From Polytrichum commune (taxonomy: Eukaryota; Streptophyta; Polytrichopsida; Polytrichales; Polytrichaceae): a stretch of 64,000 bases of DNA. The translations under genes and the position numbers were made by a program. Shown piece by piece: positions 34,234 through 45,176 of this stretch (positions are counted from its first letter, which is position 1; every line of letters starts with the position of its first letter). Below the pieces are notes generated by a model. It made no database searches. It had not been told where the DNA came from and worked only from the letters and a program-made list of their open reading frames with translations. The DNA lies in assembly GCA_950295325.1 (NCBI GenBank), contig OX485806.1:47425169-47489168 (forward strand), in the 5' to 3' direction.

Positions 34234-34760
34234 TTAAGAAAAAGTTATCTTCGTCGCCCGTGCTCAAATTCACGGGATTGACAAACCTTTTGAGGTGCAT
34301 ACAGGGGCAAGTGACTTTGCCATTGGCGGATTGTTGATGAAAGATGGATGGCCATTGCATATGGGAACATGAAGCTCAATGGTTGTAAAAGGAGACGGCC
34401 AACTAATGAGAAAATATTTCTTTGCCATAGTGCATTGCTTGAAGACATGGCGACATTATTTGGGGTTGCACAAAGCAAAGGTCTACACTAGCAATGTGTC
34501 CTCAAAGCATTTTGAGATACAAGCGCAAGTGAGCGCTAAGTCATTGTGGTGGCATGATAGTTGGCACTTATAAAGGTGGATTTGATCCACAAACCGGACC
34601 GTGGCATTGTGTGTCGGATGCGCTACGTAGACGGGAAGAGTTCCAAGCAATGAGAAACATCCAAACTTTGTCGGTGAAGAAAACTTGTGATGCGATATAC
34701 GGGAGGAATATTTTAATTACCCCGATGTTCAAAAGCTTCTAGGTGAGCTTTGCAAGAGGA
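34234..34760 (+). pseudogene. pol: Gypsy RNase H fragment B and connection
   Basis: LKKKLSSSPVLKF, then after a one-base shift KPFEVHTGASDFAIGGLLMKDG, then KYFFAIVHCLKTWRHYLGL match the Gypsy RNase H in order. VSDALRRREEF resembles the VADALSR motif that ends the domain. Shifts and stops make it inactive. Confidence 0.7.
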
Positions 34761-34762
34761 AG

Positions 34763-35002
34763 GTGCTCAAAGAGGTTAAGTTGGTGGACGGATTATTCAA
34801 GTATAAGCAAAGTCGGGTGGATGTGCCACAAGGCAAGTTGAGGCTATCAATTTTAAAAGAAGAATATGATAGTCACATTTCCGGCCATAGAGGAGAGATA
34901 AACAATTGCCATAGAATGGTATCAAGGAGGTACCATTGGTGGTGCATAAAGGAAGATATACCCCACTTTGTGAAGGCTTGGATGAAGTGCCAAGTAAAAT
35001 GA
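34763..35002 (+). pseudogene. pol: Gypsy integrase zinc-binding (H2C2) domain
   Basis: YKQSRVDVPQGKLRLSILKEEYDSHISGHRGEINN (in part) followed by YHWWCIKEDIPHFVKAWMKCQVK carries the HxxxGH-like and Cx2C pattern of the integrase N-terminal zinc domain. The first Cys is lost (KAWMKCQ). It runs directly into the region split by the next solo LTR. Confidence 0.75.
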
Positions 35003-35064
35003 GCCTTTTATCAAACGCAAGGCGGCTTCTTACAACCGTTCCCTATCCCGCCAAGGCCATGGCA

Positions 35065-35069
35065 TAGTA
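35065..35069. repeat. 5-bp TSD (left), TAGTA
   Basis: Repeated exactly at 36044-36048. Confidence 0.85.
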
Positions 35070-36043
35070 TGTCGCGCACCTCTCCATGAGGAGTGCCCGA
35101 AACACCATGGGCACAAAGGGGACCCTGGAGTGACACCCGGGATTTGTGGCGCCCTTGGTGAGAGGGCCCAAATGATCCTAGTGTGGGTGGAGGGCCCGGG
35201 CGTTGGAAATGCCTCCCACCCACGGAGATTAGGAAGGCACGAGGGTAAGGCCATAAGCTATGTGTAGCTTATGGCGTGGTGATTCTAGAATGCTCAAGAT
35301 CACCTGTATGGGAGGTGTGAGCTAGGAGTTATGACAATTGGAGTGGGGCGCTGTCCCGGGACAGTGCCCTGGTACGGCAGTGGCCTGGGAGTGGTTCCCG
35401 GGAGTGCCAAGGTTTGAACAGATATAACTTTCTTAATACTTGGCCAAATGAGGCAAAAGAGGAGTCCATCGGCATCTACGTGAAGCGTAGATGAAGATGG
35501 AGTGGTTGGTTGTTAGCATCAGACATCATACAAGGAAGTTATGATGGTCTGAAGCTGTTGGGGGCTTCTAGGCCCAGCAGCTAAGGGAAAATGTCTACTT
35601 GGCCCCAACTCTTGGTAGAGAGACAAAAGGTTTCTTGACAATGGGGTAGGGGCCCCGCCTAAAATGCTAGAGGCTTATATGGGTGAGGTGGTGTGGCCTC
35701 ACCCACCCGAGGCTGAACGGCACGGCCTTCATGGGCTTTGGCCCATCGTAAGGCCATAGTTGCATAGTATGGTTCGGGTTGTTGTAGTGTTGCTTCGGCA
35801 TCGCGATGATCAACATAAGATTGGACTTTCATGGATGGAAGTCCACATTGAAGAATTGGTTACCGATTAAGGAGTGAGTCCCGAAAGCAAAGTAGGAATG
35901 TTGGTTCCCTCTTATGAACTATAAGGTCCGGGGTAGGAGAAGCTAATCATTAGCATGGCGGAATGCGAAGGGTTAGCGCTCGTAACCTTTGCTAGAAACA
36001 AAAATTGGCAAGCTTGTTAAGGGGGCTAGCAAGGGTTGCGACA
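35070..36043 (+). mobile_element. Solo LTR, Gypsy family L1, 974 bp, nested
   Basis: TGTCGCGCACC...GGGTTGCGACA with perfect TSD TAGTA. Removing it joins PWHSM to YMDLITSL, the normal linker between the integrase zinc domain and catalytic core. Belongs to the younger subgroup with 30627 and 23034. Confidence 0.9.
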
Positions 36044-36048
36044 TAGTA
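36044..36048. repeat. 5-bp TSD (right), TAGTA
   Basis: Partner of 35065-35069. Confidence 0.85.
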
Positions 36049-36560
36049 TGTACATGGACTTGATCACAAGTTTGCTAGAGTCACATGAGTATGATGTCAT
36101 CTTGTTGATGTTAGAGCGGTTTGCTAAGTTGACACACATGTCGATTGTGGGAACCGCAACCGCGTTGGAGACCGCATAGTTTTTTCTCAAATGATGGTTG
36201 AGGCACCATGGGTTGCCAAGAGTGATGGTGTCAAATCGAGATCCAAAGTTCACAAATGCAATTTTGGAAGGACTTTCTTAGGGAGGTCGGAATGAAATAA
36301 AGGTTTAGCACGACCTTCCATTCCCAAATGAATTAGAAAACAGAGCGTGTGAATGGAGTCTTGAAGCAATACTTGAAGAACTTGGTGGGGGCAAACCAAG
36401 AGGATTGAGCGGACTATGTGGGTCGAGCAGAGTTTAGTTATAATGTAGCCACGCACTGGGCGACCAAAAGGGTGGTCTTTCGTGGTGGCTTTTGGAGAGC
36501 GCTTTAACCGACTAACCTAGTTTTCGAGGGGGCACATTCAACGCTAAATATCAACCAAGA
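36049..36560 (+). pseudogene. pol: Gypsy integrase catalytic core remnant
   Basis: In pieces across several frames: YMDLITSLLESHEYDVILLM with FAKLTHM (first Asp), RVMVSNRDPKFTNAIL (second Asp) and KTERVNGVLKQYLKNLV (the Glu) supply the D-D-E order. Then EDWADYVGRAEFSYN matches the end of the core. Stops interrupt it (for example between SQMN and KTERV), so no product is expected. Confidence 0.75.
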
Positions 36561-37029
36561 TGATGAGGAATTGGCCAAGAAGCGTGAACAAATCTTAGAG
36601 ATGACCAAGTTGTTGGACAAAACCCAAAAGTGGGGAATATGAGGTGGGCAAAAAATGTGGTGTTGAATGTGAAAATTTTGCCTTGCCCGAAGGCCTCACT
36701 CCAGAGTCCATGTCCAAAATTGGAGTTTCGTTCCCCATTGTGGAACAAATGTTCAAAGACATGTGTAAGTTGGAATTACCGCCCGAAATCAAAGTGCATG
36801 CGACATTCCATGTTTCATTACTAAAATCATTTAAGAAATACACCTTGTGGCCCGATTGCAAGCAAATGATTAGGCCACCTCCCGAGCTTGTACGAGGTCA
36901 TTTGGAACATAAGGTAAAAATGCAAAGAACTAATGAGAGTAGACGCATAAGAGTTATGAACCCATGTCTCGAAAGAGCAAAGTGGACACCGAGTCGGGTG
37001 GGACTTGGCATCACATCTGTGCCATCAAG
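36561..37029 (+). pseudogene. pol: Gypsy integrase C-terminus with chromodomain-like segment
   Basis: YEVGKK, then LPPEIKVHATFHVSLLKSF (about 36777-36835) is the conserved segment (LP.....HPVFHVSLLK) just before the chromodomain in plant chromoviruses. The following RPPPELVRGHLEHKVKMQRT resembles the first strands of the domain (VEAILDHR type). The chromodomain guides integration into heterochromatin in this group. A frame of 145 codons is open here. Confidence 0.65.
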
Positions 37030-37378
37030 GCGTCGCTTAACAATGGAAAGCCACCTTGGAGTTACAACCAAGACAACTTAGTGGAAGCGTTGAGCTCTTG
37101 CTTAGATGTGTCATGTTAGGCTAGTGGACGCCCCAAAGGACAGGCAACCCAAGTGAGTCCCAAAGTAAGAGAATTTAGTGTAGGTTAGGTCCTTGAAAGA
37201 GAGATGCAAGGTCGCAAATGGACCACCTAGGAACGACACCTATGGGACTACGCCAAATTAAAAGATGCACTGTGGGGGTCGCGCCCTAAGGTAAAACAAT
37301 GCCGCACCATAGAGGATGGCAATTTGAGAATTGGTGTGCCGACTACAAGTATAGTCGATGAGGGCATCGGTTTCATTT
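37030..37378 (+). mobile_element. Gypsy 3' untranslated internal region
   Basis: Aligns to 7150-7524. It contains no ORF of note and leads into the polypurine tract. Confidence 0.7.
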
Positions 37379-37390
37379 GGTGGGGGTGAG
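37379..37390 (+). other. Polypurine tract
   Basis: GGTGGGGGTGAG immediately before the 3' LTR, identical to 7525-7536. Confidence 0.65.
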
Positions 37391-38347
37391 TGTCGCGCAC
37401 ATCTCTATGAAGAGTTTCTAAAACACCATGAGCACAAGGGCGACCCCGAAGTGACACCCGGGACTTGTGGCGCCATTGGTGAGTAGGTCCAAAGGATCCT
37501 AATGTGCATGAGGGCCCCGGGCGTTGGGAACACCTCCCACCCACAGAGACTAGGAGGCAAGAGGGTAAGGCCATCAACTATGAGTAACTTATGGCGTGTG
37601 AATTCTAGAATGCCAAAAAACACTTCAATCAGAGGTGTGAACTAAGAGAAATGGAAATTTGAGTGGGGCGCTATCCCGGGACAATGCAATGGTACAGCAG
37701 TGGCCTGGGAGTGGCTCCTAGGACTGCCAAGGTTTGAACAGGCATAACTTCCTCAACAATTACCTTAACGAGAGAAATGAGGAGTCCATAGACATCTTCG
37801 TGAAACGTAAATGACAATGGAGTGGTCATTTGTTAGCATTGGCCATCATACAAGGAAGTTATAGTGTTCTAAAGTTGTTGGGGGTTTTTAGTCCAAATGG
37901 CTAAGGAAAAATGTTTTTTTGGCCCCAAATCTTGGTAGAGAGACAAAAGGTTTCTTGATGGTAGAGTAGGGTCCTTGCCAAAAGTCCTATATGCTTATAT
38001 AAGTGAGGTAGTGTGGCCAAACCCACCCAAGGCCCATTGTGAGGGCATAGTTGCCTAGTATGGTTTGGGTTGTTATATTGTTCCTCCGGCAACGCGATGA
38101 TCAACATAAGATTGGACTTTCATGGATGAAAGTCATGGATGAAAGTCCACATCTAAGAAATTGGTTACAAATTAAGAGGTTGGTTCCGAAAGTAAAGTAG
38201 GAGGGTTGGTTTCCCTCCTATGAACTAAGGTCCACGTATGGGGAGCTAACCATTAGCAGGGCCAAATGCGAAGGGTTAGCCCTCGTGACCCATGCTAGAA
38301 ATAAAAATGACCAAGTTAGTTTAGGGGAACAAGCGCGGCTTGCAACA
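37391..38347 (+). mobile_element. Gypsy 3' LTR, 957 bp
   Basis: Starts TGTCGCGCACATC and ends GGCTTGCAACA. Shares subgroup variants with the LTR at 26931. Both are much diverged, so the insertion is old relative to the solo LTRs nested in it. Confidence 0.85.
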
Positions 38348-38862
38348 ATATACACCGATGGGCTTTGAGTCAATGAGCAACATACCTACTATTGATTGGA
38401 ATGTAGAATCCAAAGATGAATACCAATAGGAGTCCGATGTTTCATCTCACAATGTGACACCTCTAGCACATTGAACTTAGCATGGTCATGCATACTCACA
38501 CAGATCAATGATGGAAGTTTTTGTAGTATATGTATTAAGCCTTGGGATTCAAAGGCACATGGATCATTGGCTTTTGTAGTCATATGGTTCATTTAAATTG
38601 TTTGTTGTATTACATGATGCAAACACATTGTTGTCCTTCATGCAAAGTTTTTTTTTGTTGCAAGTTGTATGAACAATTTTGGCATGCACTAGGGAATGCC
38701 TTTAGATTATGAGTACCATAGGGTCCTTTTGTACTGCCCATAGATATAGAAATCCTCTTAATTACAACAGTTAGGCATGAAAATATGTCAAGGACCTTTT
38801 GAGGTTATCCAAGGTACCTCATAGGCAAACACATCACAAGGAAAGCACATGAGTTCTACCCT
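38348..38862. other. Short spacer, nothing recognised
   Basis: Starts with ATATA, the probable right TSD of the Gypsy element. No gene or repeat seen up to the TSD of the giant transposon. Confidence 0.4.
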
Positions 38863-38872
38863 AGCTCTACAC
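38863..38872. repeat. 10-bp TSD of the giant transposon (left), AGCTCTACAC
   Basis: Repeated exactly at 55458-55467, in each case directly outside a terminal inverted repeat. Confidence 0.85.
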
Positions 38873-38910
38873 GGGAAACTCAAGTATGTGAGCGTAGAGC
38901 GGAGAGCGGA
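38873..38910 (+). repeat. Terminal inverted repeat, left, 38 bp
   Basis: GGGAAACTCAAGTATGTG followed by AGCGTAGAGCGGAGAGCGGA. The last 20 bases are identical to the complement of the right end. Confidence 0.85.
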
Positions 38911-39853
38911 AAATTTAGATTTTGTTGGGTAATTTTAGGAGAAGCAGTGCCTATTTCCGTGGAATTAGAGATAGTTTGAATTCTATATTTGGAAAGGTAC
39001 CCCCATTCCCGTGGACATAATAACCCAGAATTGTTTGAGAAACCAATGGATCCTATAGGCGTGGAAGATTGCATTTGTTATCAAACATCTTATAGTATAT
39101 GTTTTCAAATGTATCATATTAAATTAAGGCTGACGTCACCAAATTGAAATCAAAATACCATACACAAAATATTTTATTGGTTAACACAATGTAGCCAACC
39201 TCAAGACTTACAAAAATGGGTAGTTAGTTAAAATAGCTATATACTCTAGTTTAGGGCCATCTACACCCTATCTGCCGGGCATGTCCAATATGGGTAAAAT
39301 GATCCAAAGAACATGCAATAAAATTCCGTCGCACCATAACAGCCTTCCAATTCAGTCCTTAGCTTAGCCAAAGACCTCAAAGACAAATCCCCCAAGTCCA
39401 ACTTTAGAATCCTCTTGGAAATTTTTGAGGTGACGTGCCGGCTCTTTGAGAACAACATGAAGTTCAATTTAAAAAGTTTGACGAGGTTATGTTCGCGTGC
39501 CAAACAAAACTTCCAATTGCTATATAGCAATTGGAATTGGAAGACGGCCAATGTGATTAGTGTGCACAACCATAAAATAAACCATCCACACTAATAGAAA
39601 GTATGGTCCCCCTATAACTAAGATCTCACACTAAGAGCCGAGAGCTAGATTGTTTTGTGACTAGAAGTTAAGAGATCCGAACGATGAAGAAAAAATAAAG
39701 AATGCAATGCGGATTGACATTATGAATATGAAATAATGGAGAGAAAGAATGAAACTTGAGCCGGATATCAAAAATAAAACCAACACACAACTTTTATTAA
39801 AGCCGGATAACAACAACAAACGGAGTTATAATCTCCAAAACCAAAATGATAAA
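38911..39853. other. Left subterminal region and 3' flank of the methyltransferase-like gene
   Basis: Contains the subterminal CCTATTTCCGTGG at 38950 and a 26-bp perfect palindrome at 39511-39536. A minus-strand AATAAA-type signal (TTTATT on plus, about 39791) lies about 60 bp past the stop codon of the gene at 39854. The 102-codon minus-strand ORF at 39261-39569 (…SKRILKLDLGDLSLRSL…) has balanced composition but no recognised motif; it may be a further small gene. Confidence 0.45.
39511..39536. repeat. 26-bp perfect palindrome
   Basis: Arm TTCCAATTGCTAT followed without a loop by its complement ATAGCAATTGGAA. Confidence 0.85.
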
Positions 39854-42800
39854 CTAAGGGCTTGGAGAACATTCCCTATCACTCTCCTCACCCTCATTTG
39901 CTTCTAACAAGAAAAGATTTCGTGTCCCACGCGAGAAATGACGAACGCGAGGAGGAGATGGGGACTCCGCCTTCGCAAAATAATCCGCCATTGCACTAAC
40001 ATACGGGGGAAGCTCAAACGGCTTCGGAGGACTTGAAAACATGTCTCGACGAATGACTGCGACCTCCGCTGGCTCTCTAAACACCCAAGCAAAAGGATTA
40101 GAAACATGATGACACTAGAAAATGAGAATTTGAAATCAAGGCAAACATGGCAAAATATAGAAAGCAAACTTACGCACAAAGGAATCCGAATGCCCTCTTG
40201 GTCATCTTTTGAGGAGGATCAAAGATAGATGTAGACGGTGCGGTAACTGAGCGAGATATACGCGCAGGCTGGGGATCGCGCATGGGGAGTAGGAGTGAAT
40301 TGAAAATGACGGGGTCACTCTCAAGGGCCACAATATGCCGCTCAAGGGAGCGACATGCTGTAATCGAACCACCTAAAGCAACGAGAGGTAAAATGTTAGT
40401 ATGGAAATTAGTCAAGGAAAAATAATGGAAAATTCAAAGTAAAGATGAAGTTGAAAAACAAGGCGTACCTACACCACACTGCCAGTCCATAATAACATCA
40501 TTCTTGTCGGTGAGAGTAGCGAGAAGGATGGAAAAAAAAATAGGATGTTTCTCATGGGCACCTCGCCAAGGTACCCCATTACTGCGCATCGCCTGGCTGT
40601 TCTCATCGATGAAGGTATTCAACCATCCATCTCGTTGGAGGTTGTAACCATACTCTTGTATGGCCTCCTCCCGCACTCTAAGAACGGAGTTAACACGAAC
40701 AAGAACTTTGATGCTGAACTTCCGAGTCTGCAACAATGAAAATGAAATTGAATTGAAATGAAATGGAATTGAAATGATAAGCAATACGGAAGGGGAAGAG
40801 AGGGAGACTTGCTTACCACTCCAGAGGGAACAACGGGAGATTGGAGGTCCAAATCATTCATTCCAAACCAATCTTCCGCGACGTAGAAGTCATAAGTGTG
40901 TGCCCAATCGAAAATACTCCTAGAAACACTGGCACTCGCACAATGGGCAAGAACAAGGACACCATGATCATAGAGGTTAGATTTTGCAAATGCAAAAATA
41001 CACTCATAGTATGATTCATGGAGCTTGTTCTAAGCAGGAACATCGGTGGAGATGTTCGGCACCGGCAAATTCTCGGGAATGTCGGCGAAGAGCAAATCGA
41101 GGCCCTTGTGAGTTGTAGTTGAGGTGTTCACACGGGAACGACTTGCCCCAACCTGCAATTGAAACTTCATGAGAAAACAAGAAGGAAAGAAATAAGCAAA
41201 GCAAAGGAAAAAAAATTGAGAATTGACGAAGGCAAGTATACAAACCTTGGCAATGAATTCTTGAATGCGGGTATATGCGGGGAGGGGACCTCCGGCAACC
41301 TCGGAATCCAACATTAGTTGAACCATGTCCACATTTTCGATGAGAGAAAGCGTGTTAGGGGCATCCGAAGAGGTGGCACTGGTATCCAAAAGAGCGGCCT
41401 TCCCTTTCTCCTTGGTGCCTTAGAAGGAGGAGGGGGAAGCTCAACGATGTCAGGCTCCTCCAAGGTAACAATGTTATCATCCGGAGCACTACCCACAAGG
41501 CTAGCAAACAAAGCCTTCTCTTCCCCGGGGACAAATCCTGCAGCACAATTCAAGTACCATCCACCACCTTGCAAGTGCAATTCGGAGAACTTGTTTGTTT
41601 GCGCGGTCGTGTACACGCAGAGGCTAGAAAAAATATTCACCCAGTCCGAGAGGTAGTCCAGCAAGGAAGATGAGGCCAATGCATTCTTCACAACCAATTC
41701 TCTCATGATATACCTACATGACAAAACAAGAATGTAAGAAAACCAAGAAAACGAGCAAGAAATGAAATTAAGGAGAGGTGCAAAGTGGAGGATAGATGTA
41801 TTACCGATAGGCCACACGCTTGATAGCGAGAGCCCCCTCCTCGAACTCCAAGAGATTATCACCTTTGGCAAAGGCGATGTCAGGCTTATCGCCGAGGTAA
41901 GGCTTGAAGGCCTTGTCCCAAAGGACAATCCGCCAATGATCAACGTACTCACGAGGGCGCAAGATAGTTTCTGATGCATCCCAATCAATGTCGACGGAGA
42001 GGCTCTCCTCTAAGGTCTCAATTTCAACCGCGACTTCCTTCTCCAACTGCAGAGAGGGCGATGATTAGATATGAGATAAATGGAATAGAGGAAAATGAAA
42101 ATGAAGAAAGCCGAGGAATGGATTTACCTGAGCCCATAAGGACGCCTTGTGTAGCCAGTCGTCCAAAGTCCTCTCCCTCATAGGCTTGTCGACGGGGAAC
42201 TTGTTATCTAACCTTTCACGAAGGGGGGCGTTCCACCAGTAAAGCCACTTAGCTTTGAACGAAGCTTCGACCGGGCATGTGACAATTTTTTGCAATTTTT
42301 CAATTGTCATGTCCGTCGAAAAGAACTCATTAAAATGGCGGTCAATCTGTGCACAAAATAAAAATGATTTGAGTTCAAAAGAGTAATAGAGTTGAAGAGT
42401 GATTTGGATGAATTGCGTTCAAGAGTGATTTGAGTTCAAAAGAGTACCTCATGAAAGAAATCCTCTCCATTGTCAAGGTGTGCAACGGATATGTACTTCT
42501 CAAAAGAACGGGCCCGAATATTTTTGATTGTCCTCTCCTGGGCCTTGGTCATAACAATCCAAATCTCAGTGGCCGACCTCTCCGCAACGGGTGTGGTCTC
42601 ACGGTAATGCCTCACTGCAAGGTCTGCTTGAGCCGAAATGTCTCTCTGCAAGAAATGATCTTGTGAGTTCATATAATCGGCATAGAAATTATCTATGTTA
42701 GAAGCTCTAAATGATTGAACGCACAAACCATACCTTGTAAAGAAACTTAACGAACACATCCGCGGTCAAGGTGTACCAAGTTGGACGACTCTCCTTTATC

Positions 42801-43816
42801 TTCTCGCATGCTTTGTAGTCAGATGGCGATATGAGATCCTTAAAGGTGGACAACTCTAACCTTCCAAAAGTGCGGATTCAAAGGAGCTTGGCCGGAATGT
42901 TTGCCTTGACATAATCATGCTCGGTTGACCTGAGAGAAAATATGTGAGGAACGTGAGGTGAAAAGAATGGAAAAGAATTAAAACAAAAATGAAAAATGAA
43001 TGAAAAAAATGAGTGAGCTTACCAATTAATGTCGCTCATGGCATTGAGAAATACACCGGTGTATCCTCTAGGATCAACAACAATGCAATCCACCGAGATA
43101 TGCCAACTCTTGTCATCGGCGTGGTGGTTATTGATGTGTCTCCACCAAGCGGTGAGACGATGATTGCCTTCCCAGACGAAGAACATCTTCCCGGCGAAAT
43201 GTGCACGATCCGGATCCTCCTTGAGCTTGGCGTCAAATTCTGCGGAGGCCTCTTGCCAGAGAGGGCTCCAAGAGGCCATAATGCCAGGGGGAATGGGGAG
43301 GTCCACGGGAACGTCGTTGAAAGCAGACACGTAAAGAGCTCGATCACCCTCTCGGTATCCCATTACAAATTCACATTCCAAGCGCTGCACCTCAACCTCA
43401 CTTATAGGACGGACGAGAGGGAGGGCTCTCAAGCGGCACAAAGGAATGGATAAGCGGGACTTATAGGTTGGCTTAATCCGAAGGCGTTGGATAACACCAA
43501 TGGAGTCCTCCTTTTGTGATTTCCGAAGCTCAAACTCACACACCACGGGATCCGTGTCGGCAACTGCTTGAACGGCATCTTCGTTCATTGCGAGAGCCTA
43601 ACAAAAACACAAATAGTAAAACCATGCTTAGAAAGCTAGAACTCAAAAAACTTGCTCAACAAATTACTCAACAACTATCCAACTCACCTCTACTTGTAAT
43701 GGGCCCTGCGAATTGAGACTCTCAACCTGCACAGCTTCAACTTCAACCGCGGGGGCCGCAAGAACAACATCCTCTCCATATTGGGATTGCGATTGCGCAA
43801 CCTGTGAAGAGTCCAT
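39854..43816 (-). pseudogene. ParB/Srx-like plus beta-class DNA methyltransferase-like gene, 11 exons, three lesions
   Basis: Exons (plus coordinates, transcribed right to left): 43688-43816, 43023-43597, 42734-42929, 42448-42645, 42128-42346, 41805-42046, 41246-41713, 40817-41152, 40469-40727, 40174-40372, 39854-40076. All ten introns have GT-AG ends and the phases fit, giving about 1,014 residues. Exon 2 has FVWEGNHRLTAWW, the GNHR signature of ParB/sulfiredoxin-like domains. Exon 8 has GLDLLFADIPENL, at the place of the DPPY motif, then an NLYDHGVLVLAH strand. Exons 9-10 have DWQCGVGGSITACRSLERH then VALESD, the SAM-binding D..xGxGxx pattern placed after the catalytic motif, as in beta-class enzymes. 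Lesions: TGA at 42878-42880, a one-base deletion near 41390-41420, TAG at 41030-41032. Domain calls are by motif only. Confidence 0.7.
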
Positions 43817-43988
43817 ATCCTAAGAACATGGAGAAAATGAGAATTTCACAAAGAAAAGTCAATAACTTCGTAACTATAAAGAAACAAATCCTCACAAAAA
43901 CAATACAAGGCCGAGAGCAAACTACAAATGGAAATGGCCGAATGCTAAGTCAAGTGGTCAACTCTAGCACTAACCTACCTACGAATGA
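43817..43988. promoter_or_regulatory. Upstream region of the methyltransferase-like gene
   Basis: 172 bp between the ATG of that gene and the first palindrome of the array. It should hold its promoter and leader. No TATA box is obvious. Confidence 0.35.
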
Positions 43989-44646
43989 GAGGCCTCGGAT
44001 CCGAGGCCTCTTTTCCTACCTCTTCCTTATGCACTACCCAAAAGAAAAAGGCCGAGAGAAATCTTATGTGAACATAGCAGTTTGACTATTAAAGCCCATA
44101 CATTGTCTCCAAAATGAGGCCTCGGATCCGAGGCCTCTTCACAAACCTCTTACTCATGTAGTACCCAAAACAAGAAGGCCGAGAGCAATCTTACACGAAC
44201 ATAACATTTTGATTTTTATAGCATAAAATTCACACAAACATGAGGCCTCGGATCCGAGGCCTCTTCCCAAAACACATACTTATTCACTACCCAAAACAAG
44301 AAGGCCGAGAGCATTCGAAAATGAACATAAGATTTTCATTTTTCAAGCACATACCTTGACACAAAAATGAGGCCTCGGATCCAAGGCCTCTTCACAAAAT
44401 ACCTACTTATGCACTACCCAAAACAATAGGGCCAAGCGCATTCAAAAATGAGCATAACATTTTAACTTTTCATGCACATACCTTGACACAAAAATAAGGC
44501 CTCGGATCTGAGACCTCTTCCGAATGCCCCTCCTTATGAAATACATACTACATAAAATGGCCGAAAGAATTCAAAAATGAACCTAACATTTTCTTTTTTC
44601 AAGCACACAACCTGACTAAAAAATGAGGCCTCAGATCCGAGGCCTC
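43989..44646. repeat. Palindrome array block 1: six sites, 126-129-bp period
   Basis: The 22-bp palindrome with core AGGCCTCGGATCCGAGGCCT begins at 43989, 44116, 44242, 44369 (one change), 44496 (degenerate) and 44625 (one change). Spacers are related to each other (AAGGCCGAGAG...AACATAACATTTT) but unlike those of block 3. Confidence 0.9.
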
Positions 44647-45176
44647 TTCCAAATGCCCCTCCTTGATGATTTTAAAACCTAACCAATTTACTTGTTACAT
44701 GGCTCACGGGTGTTCACCCGTGAGGTTCACATTTGATGATGTTCCAGGGGAGGTCACTCCATTGCCAAGTTGCATCACCAAAATGGGTCAAATTTTTCTC
44801 AAATTTTTCTGGAAGGTAGATATATATGATATCTATTACGGAGTAAAATATCATGACCAAATTTGATGATCATATTTTTCTAGAAAACATACCATTTCTA
44901 CCTAGAATGACGTAGAATTCAACTAAAACAATTACTAGGAAAAATGAAGATGACAAAAAATTCCAAAAAAATAACCAAAAGATATAATCAATGGTTGTGA
45001 ATATAGAGAAAAAAAATCATAATTTTTAAAAATATTTGACATGGAGACATCTCCCCGTGATGATGCTAAATCCTACCCAAGTTACCTGTTACATGGCCCA
45101 CGGGTGTTCACCCGTGGGGCACACATTTGATCATGTTAAAACCTAACTTTTCATGCACATACCTTGACACAAAAAT
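44647..45176. repeat. Array gap with hairpin elements
   Basis: AT-rich stretch without the main palindrome. It has two copies of a different hairpin: CTCACGGGTG-TT-CACCCGTGAG at 44703-44724 and CCCACGGGTG-TT-CACCCGTGGG at 45097-45118, each in a ~45-bp context (ACTTGTTACATGG...). A third copy is at 47421-47442. Confidence 0.7.

Larger units (their letters stand above)
26931..38347 (+). mobile_element. Ty3/Gypsy chromovirus-type retrotransposon, interrupted and rearranged, 11.4 kb
   Basis: The two outer LTRs share variants not found in the solo LTRs of the family (for example GGCCATCAAC...GTGTGAATTCTAGAATGCC and GACATCTTC..GAAACGTA), so they form a pair. Order inside: primer site, gag, zinc-knuckle tract, protease remnant, RT remnant, RNase H, integrase, chromodomain-like end, polypurine tract. 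It is broken by a DNA transposon, two same-family solo LTRs, and a rearranged block at 31745-34233. All reading frames have stops or shifts, and most of the RT palm is missing. Confidence 0.8.
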
